From: Dryocosmus kuriphilus
Taxonomy: Eukaryota > Arthropoda > Insecta > Hymenoptera > Cynipidae
DNA: 64,000 nucleotides
Reading direction: 5' to 3'
NCBI GenBank assembly: GCA_038277395.1
Contig: CM076190.1
Location: 248,415,256-248,479,255 of the forward strand
How positions within the stretch are numbered: the stretch's first letter is position 1; each line of letters opens with the position of its first letter. The notes beneath the pieces were generated by a model. That model did no database searches. It had not been told where the DNA came from and saw only the letters and a list, made by a program, of their open reading frames with translations. The position numbers were made by a program, and so were the translations under genes. Below, in pieces: positions 10,892 to 22,717 of this stretch.

Positions 10892-12407
10892 TGTAACTTT
10901 TTACGCTACTCCATTTGTTTGTTTATTCTTAATTACGTGATTATAGTTTAAGGAAGAAGGGTTTTCACGCAAGCAAGAGAAAAGAACGAGTTTCTTTACA
11001 TTTAAGCACCTAGGCTTTATTGCAAGGAATCACACATTCCCTGTCATATTTTAAATTATACATATCCGTTATTATCCAATACAAGAAAATATCTTCTAAC
11101 CCTACCCCTACTTCGATTTATCTGACGGTTTTAAAATGTTATCTTATCTCTAACTATTCAATTATCTCTACTCCTTTGATATAATGCTAAGGTAAGTTAA
11201 TTTATTGATTTAACATGGAATTGTTTATTAACAACGAAAGTTCCCCACGGGCTCACAAACTCCTTGGATATTCAGATTCGATCCAGTAACTTTATATTCT
11301 TTTTCCAATAAATTTTATGACCTTCGATGATCACGCCTAGCTAATTATCTGCATATAATTATCCTTTTCTATTTCACCTGAACGCTACCAGGCTTATTGG
11401 TATTAGCTCTCACTCACACTATTTCACCTAGACGCCACAAGGTCTGTCTGTCTATGTTTTCACTCACTCTCTGCCTACCTATGGACCTGTTGCCCTCAGT
11501 CGGAGGTCCCTTTTGTTAAAGAGTGATGTACCGTGGCACGTGTCAACGGGTCCTTAGATCCCATTCATTAACTTGGGGTACCCCCTCGTAATGTCAATCA
11601 GATATTTCAGCTGTATAGGAAAGTGGAAACAACTCCCACTTTCTTATCAGCTAAGAATATCAGTGACAATTCCTCGGATTCTGCCACACTTCTTCTCCCG
11701 TACAGAAAGTCAGGAACTTTGCCCTGCCTTTTTGTCGATCGAAGGGTGTCCCAGTATCTTCGGAACTCGCGTGAATTTATTTTTAACCACGCTCCTTGTA
11801 TGGAGGCTGTGACCACGAAATCCTTAGAGTACAGAAGGATGAGAAAGGTTCTCACCCTTTTGTCTTAAGAGATTTCGTAGACTCTAAGAATTGGTTTCGT
11901 CGGGGCTCAGTTTTGTGTAGGAGGGAGGGTAGTACCCTTTCTTACCAAAAGAGAGTTGCGATACCAATCCTTACATGTAGTCTCGATACAAGGGTATGTA
12001 CGTAACGGAAATTGCAAAAAAAACTGTCACGCGGCACATCACTTTTTATGTTCTATTTTTAGGATCTACCACTCACTACACTCTCACACTATTCACTCTT
12101 CGTATTCTGTCTTTAACAATGAATTGCGTTCGTCGATGTTATCACCACCCACCAAACAGAAGCAGGATTTCACTTATTATTGAGAACTTCCTTGAGGAAT
12201 GCTGGGAGAGTCTCCCAGTTCGAGTGCGAGGAGCTCCGGCTTCTGCTGGAGGCAGGATAACTCAGATTTTTCTCCTCCACCCACGCTTTTTATGCTCTCG
12301 TTTTCAAAGGGACTCCCCTTGCATTAGATAGCTCTAGCTGGAGCGTTTCTCGAGAGCCCGTAGGGTTGCCTACCGACAGGCATCTATTCCGTAATAGTTC
12401 ACACGTT

Positions 12408-12410
<3 letters not shown>
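10892..12410. mobile_element. Probable solo LTR
   Basis: A 1519-base segment begins TGTAACTTTTTACGC and ends CACACGTTACA, that is TG...CA with a short inverted end (TGTAAC/GTTACA). It is flanked on both sides by the same AT dinucleotide repeat, consistent with a short AT target duplication. No RT or gag coding is inside and the open frames found are random. It differs in sequence from the Gypsy LTRs next to it. Most likely the recombined remnant of another LTR element; its family is unknown. Confidence 0.6.

Positions 12411-12466
<56 letters not shown>
12411..12466. repeat. AT dinucleotide repeat
   Basis: About 25 AT units between the solo LTR and the Gypsy 5' LTR. AT units also lie at 10878-10891 and 20527-20540, so it is the target of both insertions. 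Confidence 0.9.
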
Positions 12467-12468
<2 letters not shown>

Positions 12469-13603
12469 TAAGATTTATTTAAGATTAAAAAATAGATTTA
12501 ACTTATAATAGTCAAGAATGTGGATTAATTTTAGATTGTAAGGTAGTCAGATAGTAGTTTGTTTCTCTTTTAGAATTGTGACGCTCGAGGAAGGGCTGGC
12601 CCTCGTAAGAATTGAAAAGCCAGCCACATTTTAAAAAAAATAAATATACCAGCGCACTTCTCTATCACACTGCAACGAGTTAGAGAAGGATACAGAACGA
12701 TATGGATAGACTGAGGCGGAAGCATCACCAGCATGACGTACTACCCCCCCCCCCCCCTCTCGTGCCAGCGAGGGCCGACCAGCAGTGGAGCAGTGCGGGT
12801 CACCCACCACAAGAGGGTCTATGAACTGGGCTCTCGCAAAAGAGTACGAGAGCTTAGTCTTGAGCTACGGTTCGAGGAGTGCATCTTCCTTATTGGAGAA
12901 AGAGCGGTCATTTCCGTTTCTGAATCCAAAGGAGTATTTTCTAGGGACAGATAGAGTTTTTTTCTGCTTTGTGTGCGGCACCAAGGTAAAGCAAATTGAC
13001 TTTATCTCTGCGTCCTTGACACTGTACGTCTTTTTTTTGTTGTTTAGAGAATGAAAAAAAAAACCTTTCTGCGGTGTATACGGCACTGGTTGTCGGTAAG
13101 GTATACTTGGCTCCGTATCCGTAACGCTTCGGGAGTTTCACAAGAACTGGTGGAAGGCCATGTGTTGGGAACTCGGTACTGGACGAGGAATGCCCTCTAA
13201 CCCTGTGTCCGGGACTCCTCATAGGAAGCGAATTAGCTGGTGGCTGGTCGACAGTAAATTACTGTAGACCCGCATTGAGGCGACTCCCGGTAGAGAAAGT
13301 AGATAGAAAAGAAGAGGGGTTTTTATATAGGCGTTGGTCTCACTTTCGAGTTCACGAATTATACTTTCATTAATCTTTGATTACAAAAAGAAAATGGAAT
13401 CGAATAAACTCAAGTTTTCTCCTGATAGGAGATGTTTAAGCATACGGAATTTTTACGTAAATAACGAAATAGCGCTAAGTTTCATTTGTATTCTCAGACT
13501 CCATTGCCATATCAAATAAAATTTATTAAAAGGAAATTGCTTCTTCTTTTCTCTCGTGTTTAATTATAACTATAATTGACTCGCAAAAAAGTGAGGCCTT
13601 GCA
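12467..13603 (+). repeat. Gypsy 5' LTR
   Basis: TGTAAG...TTGCA, 1137 bases. Matches the 3' LTR over most of its length, including CGCTCGAGGAAGGGCTGGCC (near 12583), a C-run at 12744-12758, GACTGAGGCGGAAGCATCAC and the terminal AAAAGTGAGGCCTTGCA. It is shorter than the 3' LTR, mainly because about 150-165 bases present at 20113-20275 are absent near 13345 and about 60 bases present near 19590-19650 are absent. Confidence 0.95.
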
Positions 13604-13621
13604 ATTGGCGCCCATATGTGG
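13604..13621 (+). other. Primer-binding-like site
   Basis: Immediately after the LTR terminal CA comes ATTGGCGCCCATATGTGG. TGGCGCCCA resembles the 3'-end complement used as tRNA primer site in LTR elements; I cannot name the tRNA with certainty. Confidence 0.55.
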
Positions 13622-13856
13622 GACACGAGAGTTTTTAAAACAAAAGGAAATTATTTCTCATGTCGGCGTAGGAGTACCCAAGAGGCCTTCGACAGACTGT
13701 TAGGGAAGCGAGATTTTGCGAGGATTTATTTACCACCACCAACTAGCCAGAAAGACACCCAGAATAGGATGCACCTATTAGACAAATTTCTAGACGAAAA
13801 CAATAGCGAGTTATTTAAAAGGTCTTAAAGAAACATTTTCTTTTCAAAGAATAGAA

Positions 13857-14990
13857 ATGAGTATTATGACACGGGGAAGAAGGAGGCTAGGAGAAGAAAT
13901 TTTAGACATTCAGGAAAACATTGAAGGTGAACAAAGAATAGAAGAGCAAGCATCGTCAGGTAGGCAAATGTTTCCTTCAGAAGAAGGGACGGAGTACAAT
14001 CCATACTTAAAGCGAATGATGGAGCTAGAAAGGCAGATCAAAACAAGACTTGCAGATGACAGAGGAAATAGAGAAAAGTGTGAGAATAAATGGGACAATA
14101 AGATGAAGGAATGGAAACGGTGGTCCAAAGATGACTCATAACTACCACAGGGATCGCACGTATGATGGATGAAAGAAGCAGAGAAATTGAAAGTTAGCTA
14201 ATGGCGATGGGGCATCAACAGACACAGCTCGCAGAGCGAATAAGCAGACCACACAACCCATCAAGACACAGCATCAAATATGTCCTGCCTAAATTTGACA
14301 GTGGTAACAACCCTATAAAATACTTAGGATCTCTAGAAAGACACTGGGAGATAGTAGCACCACAAAACTACGAGGTACATTACCTGCTCGAGAAATCCCT
14401 CATTAGAGCTTTCGGAAATTAGTGGCAGGTGATCAAAGAAGAGATTGACGATTTTAACACTTTTAAAGAGAAATTCACGCAACGATATTGGAAGGAGCAG
14501 GCGCAACATGAGGTTAGAAGGAAGATTGAGTTTGGATCCTATCATCTAGGAAAGGGTGAGTCTCGCACAGAATATGCAATAAGCCTGTACGAAGTGGCCA
14601 GCGAACTAAGACCTCCGCCCTCTATACATGAAATTTTTAAAAAATTATCTCGACACTACATTGAGGAAATCAAATTTGCAATGCTGGGAAGAGGCATCCA
14701 GAAATTCCCCCAACTTACTGAATTGTTAGAGAGCTTCGAGTGAGTAAGGGCCTCAAATCAAAAAAACAGTAGTGCTGAAGGAAGGGCTGGTGTACATCAA
14801 AGTACAGGAAACAACTTGAGGTCCAACTACCCTACAGCCAATACTGTCACGAAACCAGGAGGACAAACTAGAAATCAACAGACGCATGGATCCTGTGGGG
14901 GACATTACCAGAACTGGTCAAATAGAGGATACCAGCGCGCGAACAACCCGTCGAGCGCTCAGTTACCAAATTGGAGACAATAACTGAAAG
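13857..14990 (+). pseudogene. Gypsy gag-like region, broken
   Basis: ATG at 13857 opens a charged, helical 94-codon frame (to 14141). A second frame from 14201 reads KYVLPKFDSGNNPIKYLGSL and, after a TAG at 14420-14422, DFNTFKEKFTQRYW and KIEFGSYHLGKGESRTEYA, the pattern of Gypsy capsid proteins. Another stop at 14741-14743 precedes a Gln/Asn-rich tail up to about 14980 with GSCGGHYQNW, which may be a ruined zinc knuckle. The protein would form the particle shell. One frameshift and several stops inactivate it. Confidence 0.75.
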
Positions 14991-15251
14991 ATAAGGGAAA
15001 CAGACCACCAGTATACAACATCAGTAATTTGGAGGCCGAGGAGGATAGACCTGCGGCTACAGCCGACGAGGACGGAACAACAGCAAGAGAAAAGGAGGGA
15101 AATTAATTGCGGCCACGTCTGGGAAAAGCATCAAGTTAGACGTGGCAGATTCAATCCAGTTAATGGCTTAGATAAACCACGAGAAGAGCTCCTGATAGAA
15201 CCAGGAGGGAAGGTTCAACGCCCTCGACGCCCAAGATGCTACACTACTTAT

Positions 15252-18200
15252 TTGGAAATTGGTGGCATACCTGTAAAGGCTTTGGTCGAAGCGGGGGCCG
15301 AAACCACCTGTCTTTCAGAAGAGCTTTACGATGAAAATAAAAAAAAATTTTTTTTAATTTTCCCAATACTGCCATTGACGGGGATTGCAGTACGTGGTCC
15401 ACTCGAGGGAAAGACGACTCGTCTAAAGAAACAAATTTTTCTGAATGTCACAATCCAGGAATGTCAAGTACAAGCGACATTTATGATTGTGTCAAAACTC
15501 GCACGAGCATGTATTATCGGAATCGACCTGTTACAGGATTTGGAAGCACGCATCGACCTCAAGGACCATTTGTTGGAATTTCAGAATCTGAAAGGAAATC
15601 CAACGTTGAAAATATATCGTGGCGAAGAATCGTTAGATGAAATCAACGACCCCAAGATAATAAATTCCTTGGATAAGCTAACAAATTTTCCGATGCCAGA
15701 AGAACAGAGATTCAATGAGATTCTGAGAACCATACATCTGGAAGAAGAAGCTCACAAGAACAGCTTTAAAAACTTCCTTTTCAAGCATCGAGCGATATTC
15801 CAAGAAAGACTAGGTAAATTAAAAAGTTTTGAATATAAATTAAAGATCAAGACAGATACACCTTTTATAAGTCGCAGCTACCCGATACTGATGGCGTATA
15901 GAGACCAGGTCCAACAAGAGATAGACAGAATGTTAGAGGAGGAGATAATACAGAGATCTGACAGCCCCCACATTAACCCAATAGTCCCGGTAAGGAAAAA
16001 GATGATAGCATTAGGTTATATATGTTTGGATGCCAGGAAGCTAAATAATATCCTAATCGAGGACTGGGAAGGATCGGAAACTACGGAGGTTCTTTTCCAA
16101 AATTGTCTAGGAGCTCGTGTCATATCTAGCCTGCACATGACTAGCAGTTTCTGGCAAATCACCTTGCATCTAAGCTCAAGAAAATACTCTGCTTTCCAGC
16201 ACAAGGGAAAGACGTACCACTTTAAGGTAGTTCCATTCGGACTAAAAATAAGCACGGCTGCTCTGTTACGGGGACTGGACTCAGTTTTGTGTGGAATCGG
16301 TGACCATATTCTTACATTTGTGGACGATATTCTCATTGTCTCAGAGTCTGAGCAGCAACATCTGCAACACCTGGATGATCTTCTTGGGCGGATAAAAGAA
16401 GCAGATTTGACTTTAAGTCTCGAAAAACCACGATTTTTTTAGAAGCAGGTGCGCTTTTTGGGTCTATACTAACCACCGAAGAAATTAGCTCAGATCCAGA
16501 CAAAATCCAGGGATCAAGGACTTTCCACTCCCAAAGAATCTTCGTCAACTTCGAGGGGTTTCGGGATTGATTAATTTTTACACTCGCTTTACAGATAAGC
16601 ACGCAGAGAAAATCATACCTTTACTGAAACTCGTTAGGAAGAATGTACGCTGGGCGTGGACAACGAAACACCAGGAAAGTTTCAATAGAATAAAAGAACT
16701 TTTTTGTCAGAATATTATTCTTTATTATCCAGAGCCAAGAAAGGAATATTATCTGGAGACTGAGGCGAGTTATTATGCCCTTGGGGCAAGCCTCTATCAA
16801 CAAGATGAAAAAAAAAATTAATCGCCCTAGCAAGCCGAACGCTCAAGGAACCTGAAATGGGATACTTTACAACGGAAGAAGAACTGCTGGCGATAGTATG
16901 GGCACTGCAGAAGTTCCGAACTTATCTGATGGGGGGAAAATCGTGCTTCGCACCGACCATATGGCTCTCACATTCTTGCGAACTTGCAAATTCACTAACG
17001 CCCGAGTTACAAGTTGGATTTTAGCAATTCAGGATTACGACCTGAGTATTGAACATTGCCCTGGTAGAGAAAATGCTGCTGCTGAGTCATTAAGCTGTCG
17101 TCACCCAACACGACGGTGGGAACGCAAAGAAAACGTTCAAATCATTCAACTCAACTACTTAAAATACCAGTGTACACCAATACTAAAGGGAGGATTGGAA
17201 AACATCGCAAACGAGCAAGACAGGGACGAGAACATGCGTCAATTAAAAAAACAAATTTAAAAAAAAACCAACGACGCAACGAGATATATTTTGGAAAATA
17301 ATATTATATACAAAAAGGAACAACTCTCCAAGGAATCGCATTTACCAAAGAGTTTGTTTCAACTTTTCGTTAAGGAATGCCATGAGGAATGTGGACATGT
17401 GGGCACTCACAAGGCACACCATCTTGTACGCGAATTCTACTACCATCCAAAGGCAAAAAAACTGATTAAAGAGCAAGTGAGAATTTGTGACTCTTGTCAG
17501 CGGAATAAGATCCCAACATCTGCACCTCAAGTCCAACAAGAGGCTATTGTTCCAGAGCATCCCCTAGGTCCCATATCAATTGATTACTCTGGACCACTCC
17601 CGCGATCTTGATATGGTTTCGAATATGTGCTGGCAATGATTGACACATTCATGAAGTTCTCTAAACTATACCCTTCGAGAAAGGCCACTTGCCAAGCCAC
17701 GATTGCGAAGCTGGACGATTTCATACACAATGTCGGAAGACCAAGCAGAGTCATAACGGACAGAGGGATACAATTCACCAGCAAGAAATGGAGGGAAGCT
17801 TCAAATGCAAGAAATACTAAGAGAACTCTCACCTCTATCCGAAATCCCCAAGCCAATATGGTGGAATGCGTAAAGCGTGAAATAGCGCGATTTATACGCA
17901 TGTTTCTAAATCCCGACTCACACAACAAATTGTTTTCATACCTACACATCATCGAAACCATCATGAACGAAGTACACCAGGACACAAATGAAATGTCACC
18001 ACACGAAGCACTATATGGAGAAAAGCCTCGGAGATTCTGGGATGAATACCTGAGGGACAAACCACGGCTACTGGAAGAAACGGCTGAATACGTAACCTCC
18101 TGATTTGGAACCGAACCAAAAGGAAAACTGAGAAAAGGAATGAGAGAGCAAATAAAGGAAAAACTAGCACCATTTATGAAAAGGACAAGTTGGTTCTAGT

Positions 18201-18402
18201 GAAGGCAGGTCATGTCTTAAATGCACTTTTGGGCAGGGCGGCAAAGTTCTTGGAAATCTATGAAGGGCCTAACCGGGTCGGAGGCCGCACGAGTTTCAAC
18301 ACCTACACTCTGTTGCACCCGAAAGATGGAAAACTGGTAGGTAATTTTCATGCGCGGGACGTGAAGGCATACTGGGAAGTAAAGAAGGGAGAAGGCACGT
18401 AG
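15252..18402 (+). pseudogene. Gypsy pol: protease, RT, RNase H, integrase
   Basis: 15252-16442 is open for 396 codons: protease (KALVEAGAETTCLSEE) then RT with YICLDARKLNN, VPFGLKIS and FVDDILIVSES (the two catalytic Asp are present). RNase H follows in other frames (LETEASYYALGASLYQQ; YFTTEEELLAIVWALQKF; RTDHMALTF). Integrase has its His-Cys finger (HEECGHVGTHKAHH... ICDSCQRNK), SIDYSGP, VITDRGIQFTS and ANMVECVKREI, so its Asp, Asp and Glu remain; 18190-18402 holds a GPNRV...NTYTLLHP C-terminal module. Four or more frame changes and a TGA at 17609-17611 break it. The protease normally has Asp-Thr-Gly; here it is Glu-Ala-Gly. Confidence 0.93.
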
Positions 18403-19197
18403 GAAGGGGGCGCGCCCTCTCACTGCCTCTAAACCCCTCCACTCTCATAGCTCATCACTCGAGGTGAGGGAGGTTGAATAAGCAAAGTGCAGGCTCACTT
18501 GGACAGATACTATTGGGCGAAATGGATGTGAGCACTCAAACCACCTTCTTAAATCAACGAAGCGTGATAATGCAGAAAGGGGATGACGTCATTACTTAGA
18601 CACTTCATTTAGAGAGCGGCCATATTCTCAACGCAAGGCCGCGAGAGATTAGTGGAAAAGAGGGACGTGGGGTGCATGCTCCAGCCTCAGGAAAGTGTTT
18701 CCAAACAAAGATCAATTTGAGGAGTTACAAAGCACACAAAAAAATCCAATTCCCACTTTGTGTGCTGAAAAGGCAAAACGTTCTGCAACTCGCAACATTA
18801 GAAGAAGACGCGGCACGGAAACATATCCTAAGAACAATCAACCAGGATTTGGGTCGGATACCTTACACACCTTTGGTGTGCGACATAACGACCCCAGAAC
18901 CAGAGAAAAAAAATGTTCTCGGGCTCAAGACGGATTATGGAATAAGTTTTCCAGAATGCACTAAATCATCTCTAAGACCTCAGCAACACCTATCCCAATA
19001 GAGGAAACGTCTGCGAGAGGAAGAAGCCAAGCTGCGCCATCGACAAGGCTTCGCTGCAGGAATCCAGGATATATGGTCCACCGGACTTACAATTCAAAAC
19101 CGAGAAAATGTCGCCCACAAAAAATGTTAAACGTAAAAATAGTAGTCACAAGATCAAACAAATCCTAAAAGAAACATTAATTATTTTTTTTCTATTA
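18403..19197 (+). other. Region between integrase and 3' LTR
   Basis: Two overlapping short frames (18672-19001 and 18695-18964) are open but have no recognised motif, signal peptide or membrane segment. Gypsy elements often have an extra gene or untranslated stretch here; I cannot tell which. No envelope features are visible. Confidence 0.4.
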
Positions 19198-19212
19198 GGA
19201 TTTAAGGGGGCA
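19198..19212 (+). other. Polypurine tract
   Basis: GGATTTAAGGGGGCA directly before the TG of the 3' LTR; purine-rich and correctly placed for plus-strand priming. Confidence 0.7.
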
Positions 19213-20526
19213 TGTAAGGTTTATTTAAGATAAAAAAATAGATTTAGCTTATAATAGTCAAGAGCGTGGAGTAATTTTAGATTGTAAGGTAGTCAGATAG
19301 TAGTTTGTTTCTCTTTTAGAATAAGTGACGCTCGAGGAAGGGCTGGCCCTCGTAAGAATTGAAAAGCCAGCCACATTTAAAAAAAAAGAAACATACCATC
19401 GCACTTCTCTATCACACTGCAACGAGTTATAGAAGGATACAGAACGATATAAATAGACTGAGGCGGAAGCATCACCAGCATGACGTACTACCCCCCTCCC
19501 CCCTCCCTCTCTCGTGCCAGCGAGGGCCGATCAGCAGTGGAGCAGTGCGGGCCACTCACCAAAAGATGGCGTATGAACTAGGCTATCGCAAAATAGAACG
19601 AGACCTTGGCCCATAATGGAAGCGTGCACCTCCAGTTCGAGGCCTTCTCTTGAGCTACGTTTCGAGGAGTGAATCTTTCTTATTGGGGAAAGAGGGGTCA
19701 TTTCCGTTTCTGAATCCAGAGCAGTATTTTCTAGGGACAGGCAGAGTCTTTTTCGCTTTGTATGCGGCTCCAGGGTAAAGCAAATTGACTTTATCTCTGT
19801 GTCCGTGACACTGCACTCCTTTTTTTGTTGCTTAGAGAAATAAACGAAACTTTCTGCGGTGTACTTGGTTCCGTGTCCGTAACGCTTCGGGAGGCTCACA
19901 AGAACTGGTGGAAGGCCCTGTGTTGGGTACTCGGCACTGGACGAGGAATCCCCTCTAACGCCGTGTCCGGGACTCCACATAGGAAGCGGATTATCTGGTG
20001 GCTGTTCGACAGTAAATTACTGTAAATCCGCATCGAGGCGACTCTGGGTAGGGAGAGTAGGTAGAAAAGAAGAGGGGCTTTTATATAGGCGTTGGTCTCA
20101 CTTTCGAGTTAGGAGGTTACATAGTCTTTTTTTTATCGCGTTACTGTCACGTTTTCTTACTAGTTACCAATGTAAAGTAAAGGTTAACCCGTAATTCTAT
20201 TGAAAAGATATTTGCGAAATTTATGTGTTTGCGTAAATGCTACAAGAATAAAGTTTTTCTCACTCTGAGCTGTTCACGAATTATACTTTCATTATTCTTA
20301 GATCACAAAAAGAAAAAGGGATCGAATAAAATCAAGGTTACTTCCAATAGGAGATGTTTAAGCATACGGAATTTTTACGTAAATAACGAAATAGCAATAA
20401 GTTTCATTTGTATTTTCAGACTTTATTACCATATCAAATAAAATATATTAAAAGGAAATTGCTTCTTGTTTTCTCTCGTGTTTAATTATAACTGTAATCG
20501 GCTCTCAAAAAAAGTGAGGCCTTACA
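19213..20526 (+). repeat. Gypsy 3' LTR
   Basis: TGTAAG...CTTACA, 1314 bases, homologous to 12467-13603. The extra segment 20113-20275 begins and ends near GTT, so the 5' LTR may have lost it by microhomology. It contains two AATAAA-like signals in the last 120 bases, as expected for transcript ends. Confidence 0.93.
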
Positions 20527-21110
20527 ATATATATATATAATTAATTTTTGTAAAATACCCTATAGAAAATTTTAAAGAAATTTTTGGAAGACATTTTGGA
20601 AATCAGAAAACTTGGCGGGATTAAATTTAATATAAGAAACAATACGTGAACGTTCAAATGAAAAGGACCTAGGATTTCGGAATGGATTTACGTATAGGGG
20701 CGTTAGGTTCTTTGAACTTATTCTAAACAGCTGCCATTTTCTCTTCTCGAATCTTTTCGTACCACTATTGATAAGGATTGCGGTTAGCTGGAGAAGGGGA
20801 AGGTGATTTCAAGAATGACCACTAATCCCAGTCAATAGTTGTACGAACAGACAAATTTTTCTCAAAAATCAATGCTACGAATAAACAAGTCATAAATAAA
20901 ATCACATTACCCATGATATCAGTTCTTTGATTGTCTTTAAACTACTTTACGATATAGTGACAGCGATAACGTGTCTAATTTATTTGGTGACTAACTACTC
21001 ATTCCTTTTCAGTAGATAAGGTTACCAATTGTTTTAGTCAATTATTGTTACATAGCGAATGAATGGATTCATACTAATTGGTCCACATAAAATCGTTAAT
21101 CGTACTTCTG
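20527..21110 (+). repeat. Composite repeat, copy A, right part
   Basis: Matches 38300-38870 over about 550 bases, for example AAAAGGACCTAGG (20658 vs 38430), GATAAGGATTGCGGTTAGCTG, and TTAAACTAC. Together with 8725-10891 it is the host sequence that the two LTR elements split. Confidence 0.8.
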
Positions 21111-22717
21111 ACCCGGTACATCAGATCGGTCTTTGGAGAATTCCGTAAAAAGTTTGCATAGAACACTAAGCATAGAACGCTTAGTTAAATTAAGATGGAA
21201 CATTAAAGTAAATAAACTTTCTACTGTGATACGTCCTTTGGAGGTGAGGTACTGTAGGGTTTTCGCACTCTGTCACTGTAGGTTCTTAGCATCATGTGAT
21301 CAAACTCTTTAGAGTGGGATCGAAAGGTTGCACTTGCGCTTGCGCTGTGGAGACCACACGCGTACCACGGGATTCGGGCGGCTCACACTGTAGAGAACGC
21401 CAGTTCTCGAGGGGCTCGTGAAATCCCTGAATAAATACAATATTAATTAGTACAATATCTTATACTAGTGCTACTTTATTCCTCTTAACAGTGCTTTAGG
21501 GCAGCGTCCAGTTATGACATAATAAACCCCATACAGCTTTTCGAGCCGCGTATGATCGACAGCGCCAGAACTTGATTGGTGGTGGATTTCGGTGTTAATC
21601 CTAGGAAGAACCGGGAAACTTAAAATGTTGAATTAAATAAAATGTGAACAACTAATATTTTCAAATTAATATATTTTAATATTAGTGTGTTCTCTCTAAT
21701 ACTGAGTCTGGATTCACACGGAAATACCAGTCGCGAATTCTGTCTTAAAATAATGCGCCGAAATAGAATAACACAAGTCGAACGAGAAAACCTGCAGGTG
21801 GTTCGAAACCAGAATCAAATTTGATCAGCCACTTCTCATTTTCGCTTTGTTCTGTATTCACTCTCATCCCTCAAGCCTCCCACTCTCTTTCGCTTGTAGA
21901 ACCCTTAATGGAGGGCCCATTTATGGAAAATGCACGACTGCGGAAAACCCACCGCAGGAAACCGCACATTTCCGCCAAACTTCCTAGGTGGAACATGGAA
22001 TCGTTAAATTCCGCATATAACGAAAATTCGTGTTTTCGTACTCTTCAAGGCCATAAACCGTACGCACTAAATTTCGAACTAAATGGATTATTGAAAGCTT
22101 ACCTTTTTAATTCTTATACAAAAGGGTCCTCTCCCAGAGGTCTTTCTTTATTGTTCTGTTTTCGCTATCTGAGAAGCTTGTTTCGTAGAGAATTATAAAA
22201 TCTTCCCGGGAAAAATATTTTATGTCATTTACTAAAAAGTTCCCGACAATTCCATAAAGTGATGTGATGCGATTAATCGAATACGAGCGAGAATAAAGTC
22301 GCATATTTCACTAGTACGACGGTGGGAGATTTCTTCACTAGAGGGGGCATTATGATTTGGAGGGAATATTCAATCTGAGCTAATTTGCGGTTAAAGGTAT
22401 CCTTGTGGATTAATGAAATAAAAGATCTTATTTTAAATGCGGCTCACGAGAAAAATCTTGATCATGTTGTAATATTTAAACCTCATTTTTAATAACTTTT
22501 GCAAAAAAAATTTTGCTTGCAACTAAAATGTGGGGAAATCTTTCTGAGCATAAGGGCAATTAAGCAATTTATTTTACAGAAAAAAAAGACTTATTCTTTC
22601 TGGGACCCCACTCAGCATAATTTAAGCTAAACTAAAAGTTCAAACTAAAATTTAAAAAAAATACTGGTAAGTAGAAAACTTCAATCGAGGTAGACTTGGA
22701 ATATTCTATATCAGTAC
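21111..22717. other. No gene recognised
   Basis: A 125-codon open frame at 21821-22198 has no recognisable domain and unremarkable composition. The 21240-21600 part is GC-richer with an AATAAA at 21431 and could be an old LTR, but I find no second copy or clear ends. Confidence 0.4.

Larger units (their letters stand above)
12467..20526 (+). mobile_element. Ty3/Gypsy LTR retrotransposon, full structure, defective
   Basis: Two LTRs (12467-13603, 19213-20526) enclose a primer-binding-like site, gag-like region, protease, RT, RNase H, integrase and a polypurine tract, in the Ty3/Gypsy order (integrase after RNase H). Target flanks are ATAT. Every coding block is broken by stops or frameshifts. 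The LTRs differ by indels and substitutions, so the insertion is not recent. No convincing envelope gene is seen between integrase and the 3' LTR. Confidence 0.95.

Noticed and set aside
11573..12331. Several overlapping open frames of 70-110 codons
   Set aside because: All six frames are similarly open in this GC-richer solo LTR and none has recognisable features.
18672..19001. Envelope gene of the Gypsy element
   Set aside because: No signal peptide, cleavage site or membrane segment could be seen in any frame between integrase and the 3' LTR.
21821..22198. 125-codon plus-strand frame
   Set aside because: No domain, no splice or poly(A) context, and composition matches flanking non-coding DNA. 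Kept only as a note.
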